The translations under genes were made by a program, and so were the position numbers. 64,000 nucleotides of DNA, from NCBI RefSeq assembly GCF_027409185.1, contig NC_084474.1, forward strand, positions 90,201,005 through 90,265,004, written 5' to 3'. The stretch comes from Cynocephalus volans (lineage: Eukaryota > Chordata > Mammalia > Dermoptera > Cynocephalidae). Below the pieces are notes generated by a model that saw only the letters and a program-made list of their open reading frames with translations, made no database searches and was not told where the DNA came from. Shown here piece by piece: positions 22,964-32,442 of the stretch (the first letter of the stretch is position 1; every line of letters starts with the position of its first letter).

Positions 22964-23879
22964 TTGAAAATATTTGCATTGTAAAACAAGTGGTACACAT
23001 CACTAGAAATTGTACAGTGATGTTCAATATGTATGATTTGCACCATGTATGTAAAGGAGAAGTAACTAACAAAATACAATAGAGAAAAAGAAGGCTCACA
23101 ATTATCACAGAAGGATCAAAGCACAAAAAATGAAAAAAAAGAAAAGAAAACAAAACAAACTGATCAATTTTCCTATGGACTAGGTTTGGATTATGTATTT
23201 GTTACAGGAACCTAAGAATTAGTAACACTGATTAACGAAATCAAATCAAATCAAGATAAAAGTTTATTTTCCTCCATCATACTGCCAGATACAGCACTGA
23301 CATCAGCAAGAGCCTTTTGTGAATTTAATCTCTTCCCACCATGTGTCTCTAACCTCCCCTAGAGCCCTGTTCACTGCATCCAGCCAGTGGAAAGAGGAAA
23401 GAGAGCTTGGGCGAGGCTCCCCCACCCTTAAAATCCCGGGTCTCAAAACAGCACATATAATTTCTGCTCATGCACCAGTGAGCACATAGTAGGCATATGG
23501 CTACACAGAAGTGCAAAGATGTGGAGTGAAGTCCAGGCAGGCCGCACTGTAATCCTGTGACCAAGGAGTGGGTTTTGTCAGACTGTCGACGGCCTCTGCT
23601 GCACATGTGCAACGTGAATACCGTGGTGCTGTTTTCAGCACTCTGACTCTGTCCCTGACTTCCCTGCTGCTTTCCCTATGTCATTCCTGTGATCACCTGG
23701 ACAGCTCAGCACATGTGTGTTCTTGCCCCTCGTGCACTTGTAAAGCCCTCTGATATCAAGTGGGGTCCTGGAACCTTCGTCTCCACAACCTCAGCATGGT
23801 AGATGGTCAAACAGGAGGAAGACAGATGCTTAGGGGAAACATTAAGGGAATCACATAGAAAGGGATCATAATTTAAACT
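22964..23879. other. Unassigned sequence before the RNF220 pseudogene
   Basis: A-rich DNA at 23120-23160 gives way to a GC-richer segment. The 5' limit of the retroposed RNF220 copy may lie in here, but no coding similarity is recognised before about 23880. Confidence 0.35.
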
Positions 23880-24848
23880 ACAAGTGGCCCCCAGCAGCTA
23901 CGTGAAGGCCACCAGCAGCGGGCAGAGCAGGGGGCAGCGGGAGGGAGGAAGGAGGCCTTCCTGCCAGTGCGAGCCACCTGGCAGATGCAAAGGAAGGCTC
24001 TGACGGGGAAATGCAATGGAGGAAGCCAGATGACAGCAGAGGGAAGGCCCCGCACCACTGTGAATGATGCTGGGGACATCAAGCATGAGAACAGCCACCG
24101 CTTTGAAAAGTGTGAGTGATGTGGACAGAAGGGGGTACGGGCCACCACTCTCCTGGAAGGTGGCTTCAGAGACTCTGGCTTTGTCGTGTGCATTGCCAAA
24201 GGGAACAGAGATGCTGACTTGGGTGTGGATGGGGATGACACGCTGGAGTATGGGCTGCCACAACACATGGAGGTGACATCATCTCCGGCACAGGTGAAGA
24301 GCTTGGTGGAGCCAAAGAGATAGAGGCACTCCGAGGAGCGCATCACGCCTGAGTTCTCCCAATGGGCTGGTGATGAGATGCCATCCACCAGCAGTGGTGA
24401 AAGCAGCAGTCAGGAGGCCATGCAGAAGACCTGCAAGAAGAGAACATCGAGAAAAATCACCAAAGATTAAGCTGTCACCATGTTTGAGTCCCTGAAGGCT
24501 CAGGTCAGGAGCTTGAATGGCAGCTATCTCAGGGGGACCCTTACAAATGCCTCATCTGCATGGACTGGTAACTGATGCCCCTAACGTCCATCCAGTGTTG
24601 GCATGTGCACTGTGAGGAGTGCTGGCTGCAGACTCTGGTGAGAGTGCCAGTAAGCTCTGTCCTCAGTGCAGCATGATCGCAGTGCCCGGAGACCTGCGGA
24701 GGATGTACCTGTGAGCTAGCTACCTCAGGCAGGCCTTGCCTCTAGCAGCCCCACCTGCCCCTAGCATCTGTGACAGTGACCCTCTCCCCTTGTATGTACT
24801 TGCACACAGGTTCCCTGAGTGCATGCATGCACATAGTCACACACACGC

Positions 24849-24897
<49 letters not shown>

Positions 24898-25690
24898 ACT
24901 CTGGAGCCAGAGTGGAGGTTGAGGCCCAGGTCCTTCCTGCTGGCTCCTTTTTTTGTTCCAGCCTCTGTTCCCAGGGTGGGGGTGGCAGGAGTTATGGTGC
25001 CAGGCTCTTCAGATCCAGCCCCCTGACTGACAGACGGACAGACAGACATGCAAACATCAGACTGAAGCACATGTAATATCGGTCATGTATGTATATACCG
25101 TTGTATATAAATGGGACAACTCCTTGCCCTCCTCCCCATCCACTCCCCTCTTGGTTGGATGATTTTATTCTTTTTTCAAGAACCTCTGGAAGCAGTGCCT
25201 CCTTCAGAGCTGATTGGGGGCTCAGCCCATCCACCTCTTGGGGAGCATGCCTCTCCCTCTCTTGTGGCGTCCCTTTCCTCTCCCATGTGTTCGGTGTTCA
25301 GTTGTGTATATTTCTTCTCTCAGATATGGGACACATACTCCAAGGGACATGATCTTCTTAGTCTTAACTCAAGGGGCTCTTCATAAGGAGTCAGGGTGGG
25401 GATGGGGCAGGAAATGGGAACCAACTTGCAGCAGAGGCTGTGATTGGGGCTGGAGGGTCCACCTGGCTACCCAACGTGCTGAGAACCATTCCTGGGATCA
25501 GAGTTGTTGTTCTTAGGGAAAAGGTGTTGTCTCCCCCTCTCCTCCCATGGGCCCATAGTGTGATGCTGTGTCTGTATATTCTATTCAAAGGACAAGTACT
25601 TTCCTTTTGTAAACTACATGTGACATGGATTACACTAATATCAACAGCAATAAGCAAATAAATTATAAACCATAAGCAGCAAAAGCAAAT
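23880..25690 (+). pseudogene. RNF220 processed pseudogene (5'-truncated)
   Basis: The parent RNF220 is a RING-type E3 ubiquitin ligase. The identity is read from translated words in order: HENSHRFEKCE-stop-CGQK, RATTLLEGGF, DVDGDDTLEYG, TPEFSQWA, DEMPSTSSGESS, QEAMQKTCK. The RING block CLICMDW-stop-LMPLTSIQCWHVHCEECWL follows, then a C-terminal PGDLRRMYL with the stop at 24712-24714. It lacks introns across what are many exons in the parent, and about 950 bases of 3'-UTR-like sequence follow, ending in an A-rich degenerate zone. This fits retroposition from a 5'-incomplete cDNA. Disablements include TGG>TGA at 24117-24119, a TAA inside the RING block at 24569-24571, a net frameshift near 24640, and loss of about 30 bases near 24340. 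It cannot make a working ligase. Boundaries are approximate and flanking duplications were not found. Confidence 0.88.
24851..24895. repeat. (AC)n microsatellite in the pseudogene 3' UTR
   Basis: An uninterrupted AC run lies within the 3'-UTR-like part of the RNF220 pseudogene. It may descend from a CA run in the parent transcript or be a later expansion. It explains the Thr/His- and Cys/Val-rich open frames on the two strands. Confidence 0.9.
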
Positions 25691-25724
25691 GAGTCTGACC
25701 AACCTTTGCTTTGTCACTTTCTAA

Positions 25725-25779
25725 GAGGAAGGAAGGAAGGAAGGAAGGAAGGAAGGAAGGAAGGAAGGAAGGAAGGAAA
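25725..25779. repeat. (GGAA)n microsatellite
   Basis: About thirteen uninterrupted GGAA units lie just 3' of the pseudogene. The length makes it likely to be polymorphic. Confidence 0.9.
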
Positions 25780-25794
25780 TAAAGAATTTCTTTA

Positions 25795-25940
25795 TCTGTC
25801 TTTGTTCTCACCTGTAAAACAAGCATGATCAAACCTACCTTGAGGGGTATGTGAGATGGATTATGAGAGGATATACAGAAATGTCTAGTCCTTTGCATAG
25901 TAAATGGTACGTCCTAAATAAAAGATGCTATTAATACCAT
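25795..25940 (+). repeat. MIR 3' half
   Basis: 'ttctcacctgtaaaacaagcatgatcaaacctacc', then 'gtgagatggattatgagag' and 'tttgcatagtaaatggtacgtcctaaataaaagatgctatta' follow the 3' half of sense MIR. Confidence 0.65.
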
Positions 25941-26719
25941 CAATATTTATATTGTTTTGCTAAAATGGTAATACATTCTTTACAATCTCCTTTTTAAAGG
26001 AAAGGAAATTAAATTTGAAAGATTAACGAGACCTAGCTAAATATATATATTTTTTTTCTCGTGATTTAAACCGTAAGTTTTATCTGTGACTTTGCTGCTT
26101 ATATTTCTTAATGGATTTTTTGTCTCTTAGACTGTGAGAAAACAAATCAATGCAGCATTAATAATTAAGCAGAGAATATCACTTTCACAAGCATCTTTTT
26201 GGCAAGGTGAGAGACTGCAAAACAGCTCCTACCACAATCCTTTAAGCAGTTGACATGAAGACATAAATTTCTATATCCCTATGCCATACTTTATAAGTAA
26301 ACTTCTTACTAATGTGGTACCCAAGTGTAAATTATATCAATATTATAGTGTTTCGTTACTTCAGAGACAAATGGAATCACTTCTTTAAAAGAATCTCTAA
26401 TGATGCTGAATTTAATTTTCAGCTCATGGAATCACAGTCACTAAGGTTTGGGCAAGATTGAATCTAAACTTTTACAAACTATCATCTGGTGTAAAAATAT
26501 TTTGTTACATGTTTGCCAAGTGGGTATGTCGTCTATTCCTCATTAATGATAGAAAGTTTGCTTTTTCACAAGGAAGTGGATTTATCTATGGACATCCCTG
26601 GATATCAGCAATCTAGCAAATAATTAATTAGTTAATGAATTGGTTAATTAATTCAGAATATATGGTTTCATGTATTTTGCTACATGTTAGTTACAAACAC
26701 ACAGATATAATAGTCTTCA
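25941..26719. other. Unique AT-rich sequence with a TTAATTAA-rich inverted repeat
   Basis: No gene or transposon is recognised. At 26619-26653 a near-palindrome of TAATTAATTAG and GGTTAATTAATT flanks a short centre. Homeodomain-like TAATTA words occur more often here than elsewhere. Confidence 0.4.
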
Positions 26720-26910
26720 TATTCCAAGTACCTTCTATAAGCCAGACACCATAAGCCAACTCATTTAATCTCCACAAGAAATCTATAACTAGATGTCTTA
26801 ATTAGCCCCATTATAAGAAAAATGCTTAGAAAGGTAAAGTCATTTGCTTATAGTTACATAACCACCTGGGTATTTGGGGATGGGAAAGAGTCTTAGCCAC
26901 TGTGTTATTC
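26720..26910 (-). repeat. MIR element, antisense
   Basis: Antisense landmarks: 'ataagccagacaccataagccaactcatttaatctccacaagaaatctataac', 'cattataagaaaaatgcttagaaaggtaaagtcatttgcttatagttac' and a worn end. This is a good match to the reverse complement of MIR. Confidence 0.7.
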
Positions 26911-27424
26911 GAACTCTTAAAGTGATTGCATTTTTTTTTTCTTTCCCATGGTTCTTGAGAATTGTAGTTTTAACATTTAAGTTAGAAAGAACTATAACTG
27001 ATGTTAGGTACATAGTATGAGGAGAGCACAGAAGCATAATCTATTAAAATGTATTTTTATTTATTTTTTTCAGATCTATTACCTTGTAAAATAAAAGAAT
27101 AAGTATTTAATTACTTGGGGCCAGACAAAATGCTTTGTACTCCTTAAAGATAAACCTATATCTCACTGGACTTTGAATTTTACATGCTTACATAGTGATG
27201 ATATCAAAGTTCATATTCAATCAGCTAAAGACTGTGTTATAAAGAGTCTTCTCACCAATTCCCTTTTACATTTGTCAGACCAGGTTCGTGTACCTTACTC
27301 TAGGATTTCTTTCTCCAGTCTTAGTTTCTTCATTAATTTCTTTTGTACATAAATGAATTCCAGAAAGCCAACTGGTCAACCCAAGGCCATATGGATGCAA
27401 ATTAGTTAAGAGAAAGTAGCTAGA
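26911..27424. other. Unique non-coding sequence
   Basis: No gene or transposon is recognised. Short T runs occur at 26930-26940 and around 27060. Confidence 0.35.
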
Positions 27425-27670
27425 TATTCTCAGAGACAGAATAGCCTTGTGCTTAAGGATATGGATTCTGGAATTAAACTAGATCTGGCACCATCACTCA
27501 TTACTTTTGTGATCTTGAGCTAGGAATTTAGCCTTGTTAATCCTAATTTTCTCATTGGTGAAGTGGGTCCTATAATAAATTCCTTAAATGTTTTTCATGA
27601 GGATTACATAATCTACATAAAGCGTTTAACATAGTGCTTGGCACACAAGGTTAATTAATAAAGGCTGGAT
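27425..27670 (+). repeat. MIR element, near full length
   Basis: One of the clearest MIR copies: 'agaatagccttgtgcttaaggatatggattctggaattaaactagatctggcaccatcactcattac', 'tgtgatcttgagctaggaatttagcc', 'tcattggtgaagtgggtcctataat', 'gaggattacataatctacataaagcgtttaacatagtgcttggcacacaag'. All the sense-strand blocks of MIR are present in order. Confidence 0.85.
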
Positions 27671-27960
27671 TTTTGTGATCTTTTGTGTAACTATGATTAT
27701 TGTTTTGTAAATGCAAAGCGAAGGGTGCACCTTTCCCCCACCCAAACCTATCTTGTTTATAGGAGTAATAAGAAACCATCCACAATTTGATTGTTGATGG
27801 ATGATTTCCTATTAATGATCCCATTTAATCCTCATACTAACATAGGTTGTAGGCCACATCATTCCTACTTTGATGACTAAAATTAAGATTGAGGAAAATG
27901 AAAGAAACTTTCCTTGGATTTTCTAGTGATTTTTGAAGGGCTAATGTTATATAATATGGA
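27671..27960. other. Possible antisense MIR remnant
   Basis: 'attaatgatcccatttaatcctcatactaacataggttgtagg' and 'gactaaaattaagattgaggaaaatgaaag' resemble the reverse complement of MIR (27805-27940), at lower quality than neighbouring copies. Confidence 0.35.
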
Positions 27961-28260
27961 AGCAATAAATTAGACTAATGAAATCTTCTTGATCTACAAA
28001 CTTTATTTTGCAGGATTAAAAATTTTTGAATGATTAATTTTACTATCATCAATTTATTGATTGACTTTATTAATTAATATTTCAAAGCATTTGCTTCAGT
28101 TAATAAGACAAAATTAACCCCACTGCATTTCAATGTTTGCTATAATTAATGATGACACTATGAAAACCAATGCTTTTCCATGATTCATTATGACATCATC
28201 AATGCTAATGATCTGTTTGTTACTTCCCTGCTGATGGCAGTTAAAAGAAGATGATTCCAA
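27961..28260. other. AT-rich, repeat-free block with TAAT-rich motifs
   Basis: No transposon is recognised in this block. It is dense in homeodomain-type and bZIP-type words: 'gattaatttt', 'ttattaattaatatt', 'ataattaatgatgac', 'atgacatcatcaatgctaatgat'. This density, with the absence of repeat wording, resembles mammalian conserved non-coding enhancers. It is an inference only, without an alignment. Confidence 0.3.
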
Positions 28261-28730
28261 AAAGGAGAGGAAAAACCTAAATTCTTTTCAAACTAGTAAA
28301 ACTCTTTGCTTTTGGAGAATGTCTGATTCAGCAAACATGTTATAAGAAATAACCAGTATTCCAAAAACCCAAGGTATATTCAGGCAACTAAAATGAAATT
28401 GGTGATTGATGTAATGTAGCAATGTTGTTTAAGTGTATCTTCCTGATCTGCTTTTCCATTGGGACATCATTTCTAACATTGAAGAGTCTCATTTGAGGAA
28501 CTTGAAATGGGAAATTGGGGAAGAAAATAAAAGGGAGGTATGGACAGTTACTTTTGCGTGTTAATTATTTAGTACCTTCTAAACCCACACAAAAAAATGC
28601 AATGTCATTTAATATACCTGGAAACCAGGACTCCAGACATCAAAGTTATGCTGCTAACAGGAGAAGGAGCCTGGACCTTGTAAACGTGAACATCGCTGGG
28701 ATGTTAATAACACATGCCTTATCAGCATGT

Positions 28731-28777
28731 GTTGGGTAGAAAATAGTGCCTGAGGAGGTTGGGTAGAAAATAGTGCC
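28731..28777. repeat. Exact 20-bp direct repeat, 27-bp period
   Basis: GTTGGGTAGAAAATAGTGCC occurs at 28731-28750 and again at 28758-28777 with seven bases between them. A local slippage duplication is the simplest cause. Confidence 0.9.
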
Positions 28778-29719
28778 CATTCTTCCTGTTGTTTAGACCA
28801 CGAAATTGGAAGATTTTTATTTTATAGAGGTATTTATTTGAAAGATTTTACATAAATAATTGATGGCTAAGACAAATGACTAGTTTGCCAGCGAAGCAGA
28901 TGGCATCTGAAGGTTAGATCTGGAGAGAGCCTCATAAAGTCGTGCTCCAGAGACAGAAAACTGAACACATGAATGTTTCAGGGACACATCGAGCAAGTTG
29001 TGAGTCAGGACTAACATTTAGGAGTCCTAACTGCTCAGATCATTTCCCCACCTTTCCACCACCCCTCACGGGCAGAAAGGTAAGTGCTCATTGGGAAGTA
29101 AACGGAACAGAAAGAATTGGTAGAACAGATTTTGACTGCCTCACAGAAATTTTTTAAATGTCCAGGGTGGATCTGTGTCATCTGGCTGACTGAACGTGTG
29201 TCTCCTCCCGGATCACTACTTTTTTGTAAGTCATGCTCAAGAGTGAAGTCTCAATCCCACATGGCTTCTCAGAGGGAGTCTATCTGCTATTCTCACAGAT
29301 ATTGTTTCATTGGGCCCCGCTGTTATAATGTGCAGACATGCTATCGAGGTCTCTTTGTTGGAAAGCATAAGCTATTAAAACATCCAAGCCTTCAGTCCCA
29401 TTCTAAATAATCCTCATGGGGAGTAAAACTCTGTGTTTACTATGGGGTATCCTTTACTGATCATCAGTACAAAAATCTAAAATATTTACAACTGAAATTC
29501 TTCACAATGAAATTTTTATTTTCCCAAGAGACCTCATGCATAACAAATATAATAGGACTCAATGAAGACATTGCTTTAGCTGGCTTAGCTGGATATAACC
29601 CAGGGGTCTGAGCCATGGATTAGATTTAAAGTGACACTGTTCCAATTAACTAGTGAATCATGGATAAGGGTTTGGGAATGAAACGTTTTGAGCAGGAGCT
29701 CTCTGCTCTGCTTAGATCC
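28778..29719. other. Unique non-coding sequence
   Basis: No repeat or gene is recognised. Two plus-strand frames at 28942-29157 and 29117-29410 overlap in different phases. Neither shows a known domain. Confidence 0.35.
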
Positions 29720-29840
29720 CCAGGGCATTCTATGCTCTGTGGGGACAGAATCTGTCTGTCTTGCCCATCACTATTCTCTTCACTTAGTGTCAAGCGTGTA
29801 GTAAACAGCTCATAAATACTTGCTCAATAAGCTGGACTCT
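29720..29840 (+). repeat. L2-like LINE 3' end
   Basis: 'ctctgtggggacagaatctgtctgtcttgcccatcactattctcttcacttagtgtcaagcgtgtagtaaacagctcataaatacttgctcaa' follows the 3' end of L2 ('ggcagggactgtgtc...cctagcacagtgcctggcacatagtaggcgctcaataaatatttgtt'). Confidence 0.65.
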
Positions 29841-29872
29841 TATAGAGAGTCTTAAAAATACAGACGCTAGTG

Positions 29873-29885
29873 CCCCCCCCCCCCC
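29873..29885. repeat. Poly-C run (13 C)
   Basis: A 13-base C run with an A/C-rich continuation follows a unique stretch. Such runs are unstable and commonly mis-sequenced. Confidence 0.85.
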
Positions 29886-30229
29886 ACCACCAAAAAAGAA
29901 TATACTAAAAGATAATCTCCTCGGGAGTATCTTTATTTTGTATTAGTGCTATAGATGAGATGATGTTCAGTCAGTACTGGGAACAATGACTTTAGGGGCA
30001 TGCCACCCTGAACAGACCACTTCCTTAAGCCAGGTGGCATGCAGCCTAGTTAATAAGCATCAGGATTCTAGGGGAAAAGATAAGAAAGATTATTAGTTAA
30101 CTTCTCTCACTTTGAAAAAATCATTTTATTGAGTGAATAGGACAAAAAAACCTTAGCCAGATGTTCTATTTTTTTAAATCAACATGGAATCTGCACATCA
30201 AAGTCAGCCAGTTCATTATTGGTATAATT
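29886..30229. other. Unique non-coding sequence
   Basis: No gene or repeat is recognised. Confidence 0.35.
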
Positions 30230-30480
30230 AACAATAATGGCAATGACATGCATTTTATATTTCACAAATATTTTCATGAGCTTTGTTTTATAATTCTACC
30301 TTAATAACAACTCTGGAGGTTAATCATTGCCATATTAAACACTTTTATACTCTTCCAATGCCAACCATACTAAATTTTTAAATCTAAAAAAGAAATTAAG
30401 ACCACATAAAAAGCTTGCCTGTGGTCATTTTCTGGGGCCTAAAATGGACTTTCTACTCAAAGTGACCCAGAAAGTAAGTG
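30230..30480 (-). repeat. MIR-like fragment, antisense
   Basis: A worn antisense match: 'ttatatttcacaaatattttcatgagctttgttttataattctaccttaataacaactctggaggt', then 'agaaattaagaccacataaaaagcttgcctgtggtcat', where the second phrase corresponds to 'aggttaagtaacttgcccaaggtca' in reverse-complement MIR. Confidence 0.45.
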
Positions 30481-31365
30481 TTGTGGGTCAGTGAAAATCA
30501 TGAGGGAAACAGGAGCAAAGACAGACAGACAAGACACAGACAGGTCAGGAAACAGGAGGCACATTCAGCTGGGGTTTTTAAGACATTTGGATGAAAGGAG
30601 TCTTAACAGGTGTGAGCTGGATGAAGAGAGTAAGGAGGTGATGCTGAAGTGCTAGCAAGAGAGGGAAGCCATTACATACCTCAAGCACAGAAGGCCAAGA
30701 GGAAGGCTACATGTTACTGGAGGCTGGACGGGAGCTGGCACGCTTAAGACGAGGTGCCCTCTAGACTCTCTAGACACGGAGGGTCAGCTACAGACAGAGA
30801 TGCTCCAAAGCCAAGAAATGGAAAATAGAATAAGTGCATTGAGTCCTCTCCTTCCACCATCCAGTCTCCAGTTAGTTCCCCAGTGAGATATCCCATTTGA
30901 AGAAACTTTTGGGCATCAGCTGGGAAGAAAGACCAGGTAGTGCAGCTTCCAGGATTCAGCTGGCAAAGAAGGCAGAGGATAGACTGGGGAGGAAGGGGTC
31001 AGTGGGAATACCCAGCATACAAGTGTCCTTTCAGGACACAGGGAAAGGGGAAGGTGGAGAAACAGAAATTACTTTCACACCTGGGTTTAACCAGCCGGTC
31101 AAAAAGGGGCTCAAAATTTCTATAAGTGGCCTGTAGGTTGGCTATAATAAAGCATTAGGCCTAAAATAATTTGTATTTTTAAAAGGTGCTATGATACAAG
31201 ATTATTTTGCCTTCAAATCCAGTAACAATCATCTCAGTTATCTGCGGCATTCATCTTTTTTTTCAAAGTTGTTATTCTTCACCATTAGCAAGTTATATGT
31301 GTGAATTAGTTTTTAATATCATTTCAAATTCTTTTGGGGAATCACATAAATATATGATTATTCAA
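30481..31365. other. Purine-rich unassigned sequence
   Basis: Bases 30490-31100 are G/A-rich on the plus strand and unlike their neighbours. This could be an old LTR-retrotransposon or LINE interior, but I cannot match it to a family. Two overlapping open frames at 30897-31136 reflect low stop density and carry no known motif. Confidence 0.35.
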
Positions 31366-31500
31366 TATTCATTCCTTAACTAATATTGACTGAACACTCC
31401 CTGTATGCCAGGCTCTTCTCTTGTTTCTCTGGGATACACCATTAAATAAATCAGTGTGTATGGTAGTGGAAGAAGACAGATATTAAATAAATGGTAATTT
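31366..31500 (-). repeat. L2-like fragment, antisense
   Basis: 'ttccttaactaatattgactgaacactccctgtatgccaggctcttctc', 'gggatacaccattaaataaatcagt' and 'gaagaagacagatattaaataaatgg' match the ancient 'ctactatgtgccaggcactgt ... gacagacaataaac' repeat. Confidence 0.65.
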
Positions 31501-31888
31501 ATTTAATACCCAGCGTGTCAGCTAATGGCATTTGCTTTAGAGAAAAGCAGAACAGAAAAGAAGATAGGGGCAGTTGCAAGGAGGTGTCTCAGTTATCCTA
31601 GGAGGCTCTGGGAAGATCCACTGAATTCAGCCATGTATATATCAGGAGGAGGAGAGTGCCAGGCAGAAGGAATAGAAAGTAAAAAACATAAAATTAAAAA
31701 GAAAAACAAAAACGTCTGTAGTGAAACAAGCCTGGAAGCTTCATGGAAAAATGAAGAGGCCAGTGAAGGTGGAGAACATGAGATGAGGAAAGAGATGTAA
31801 TAGAAGGTTGAGCAGGCCATCTGGAAAGGCTGGTGATGCTGCCCAGATGGGAAGCCTTTAGCAGGCTTCAGCTGTACAGTTACACGAT

Positions 31889-31915
31889 ACACACACACAC
31901 ACACACACACACACA
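31889..31915. repeat. (AC)n microsatellite
   Basis: An AC run of about 26 bases lies roughly 60 bases upstream of the solo LTR at 31976. It makes the Cys/Val-rich minus-strand frame there. Confidence 0.9.
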
Positions 31916-31975
31916 TGTTTTTCTTAATAACTCTGGTTGTGTTTCTGCGAGTAGATTTTGTGTCCTGATGTCAAT

Positions 31976-32437
31976 TGTAAGACTGGCCCGAAGGCGTGAA
32001 TCTTACTTGTTGGGAAGGCTCATCTCGCAAAGACCAGGAGACAGAGATCGCTGCAATCAAGCAATAGGTTTTTTTATTCCAGCATGCTGGGGTCGCTCCA
32101 TCTTCAGAACAGAAGCGGCCCCGAGCTCTTAACCCGAGCAATTTTTATACAGTTTGGTAGGCAGACTTTAGCAACAGGTTGAGTTCTATACAGTTTATCG
32201 GTCACCTGAGGTTGGTATACAGACAAGGAACTGGGGAATTGCCCAACAGCCCACCCCTTGTGTGGTTAGGCCCTCCCTGGAACTGGGTGAACTTTGGGTG
32301 GTTTGGGAAGTCTTTTATCTGCCCTTACCAGAAAGTCCCACCCGCAGGGGCTTGTAAAACCTCGTGCAAGCTAATTACAGAAGCAGAAAAACTAGTCAGT
32401 TAATATTTAAGGGTGGGGGCAGGGGTTCAGGTCCACA
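31976..32437 (-). mobile_element. Solo LTR, family A copy 1, antisense, 5-bp TSD
   Basis: This 462-bp element begins TGTAAGACTGG and ends GGTCCACA on the plus strand, so on its own strand it runs from TGTGGACC to CAGTCTTACA. A perfect TCAAT duplication flanks it at 31971-31975 and 32438-32442. On the minus strand there is a TATAAAAA box (32142-32149), about 65 bases on an AATAAA signal (32073-32078), and U5 of about 100 bases. The TG...CA ends, short U5 and promoter order fit a class I (gammaretrovirus-like) LTR. It lacks about 35 bases of U3, near 32212, that copies 2 and 3 keep. No viral genes flank it. Open frames crossing it are chance. Confidence 0.88.
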
Positions 32438-32442
32438 TCAAT

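Noticed and set aside
23873-24388. 171-codon minus-strand open frame, longest in the window
   Set aside because: It is antisense to the RNF220 pseudogene and reads as the shadow of its sense coding wording. The plus strand explains it.
24541-24714. A working RING-finger ubiquitin ligase gene
   Set aside because: There are in-frame stops at 24117 and 24569, a frameshift and no introns.
24736-25070. Thr/His- and Cys/Val-repeat open frames
   Set aside because: They are translations of an (AC)n microsatellite.
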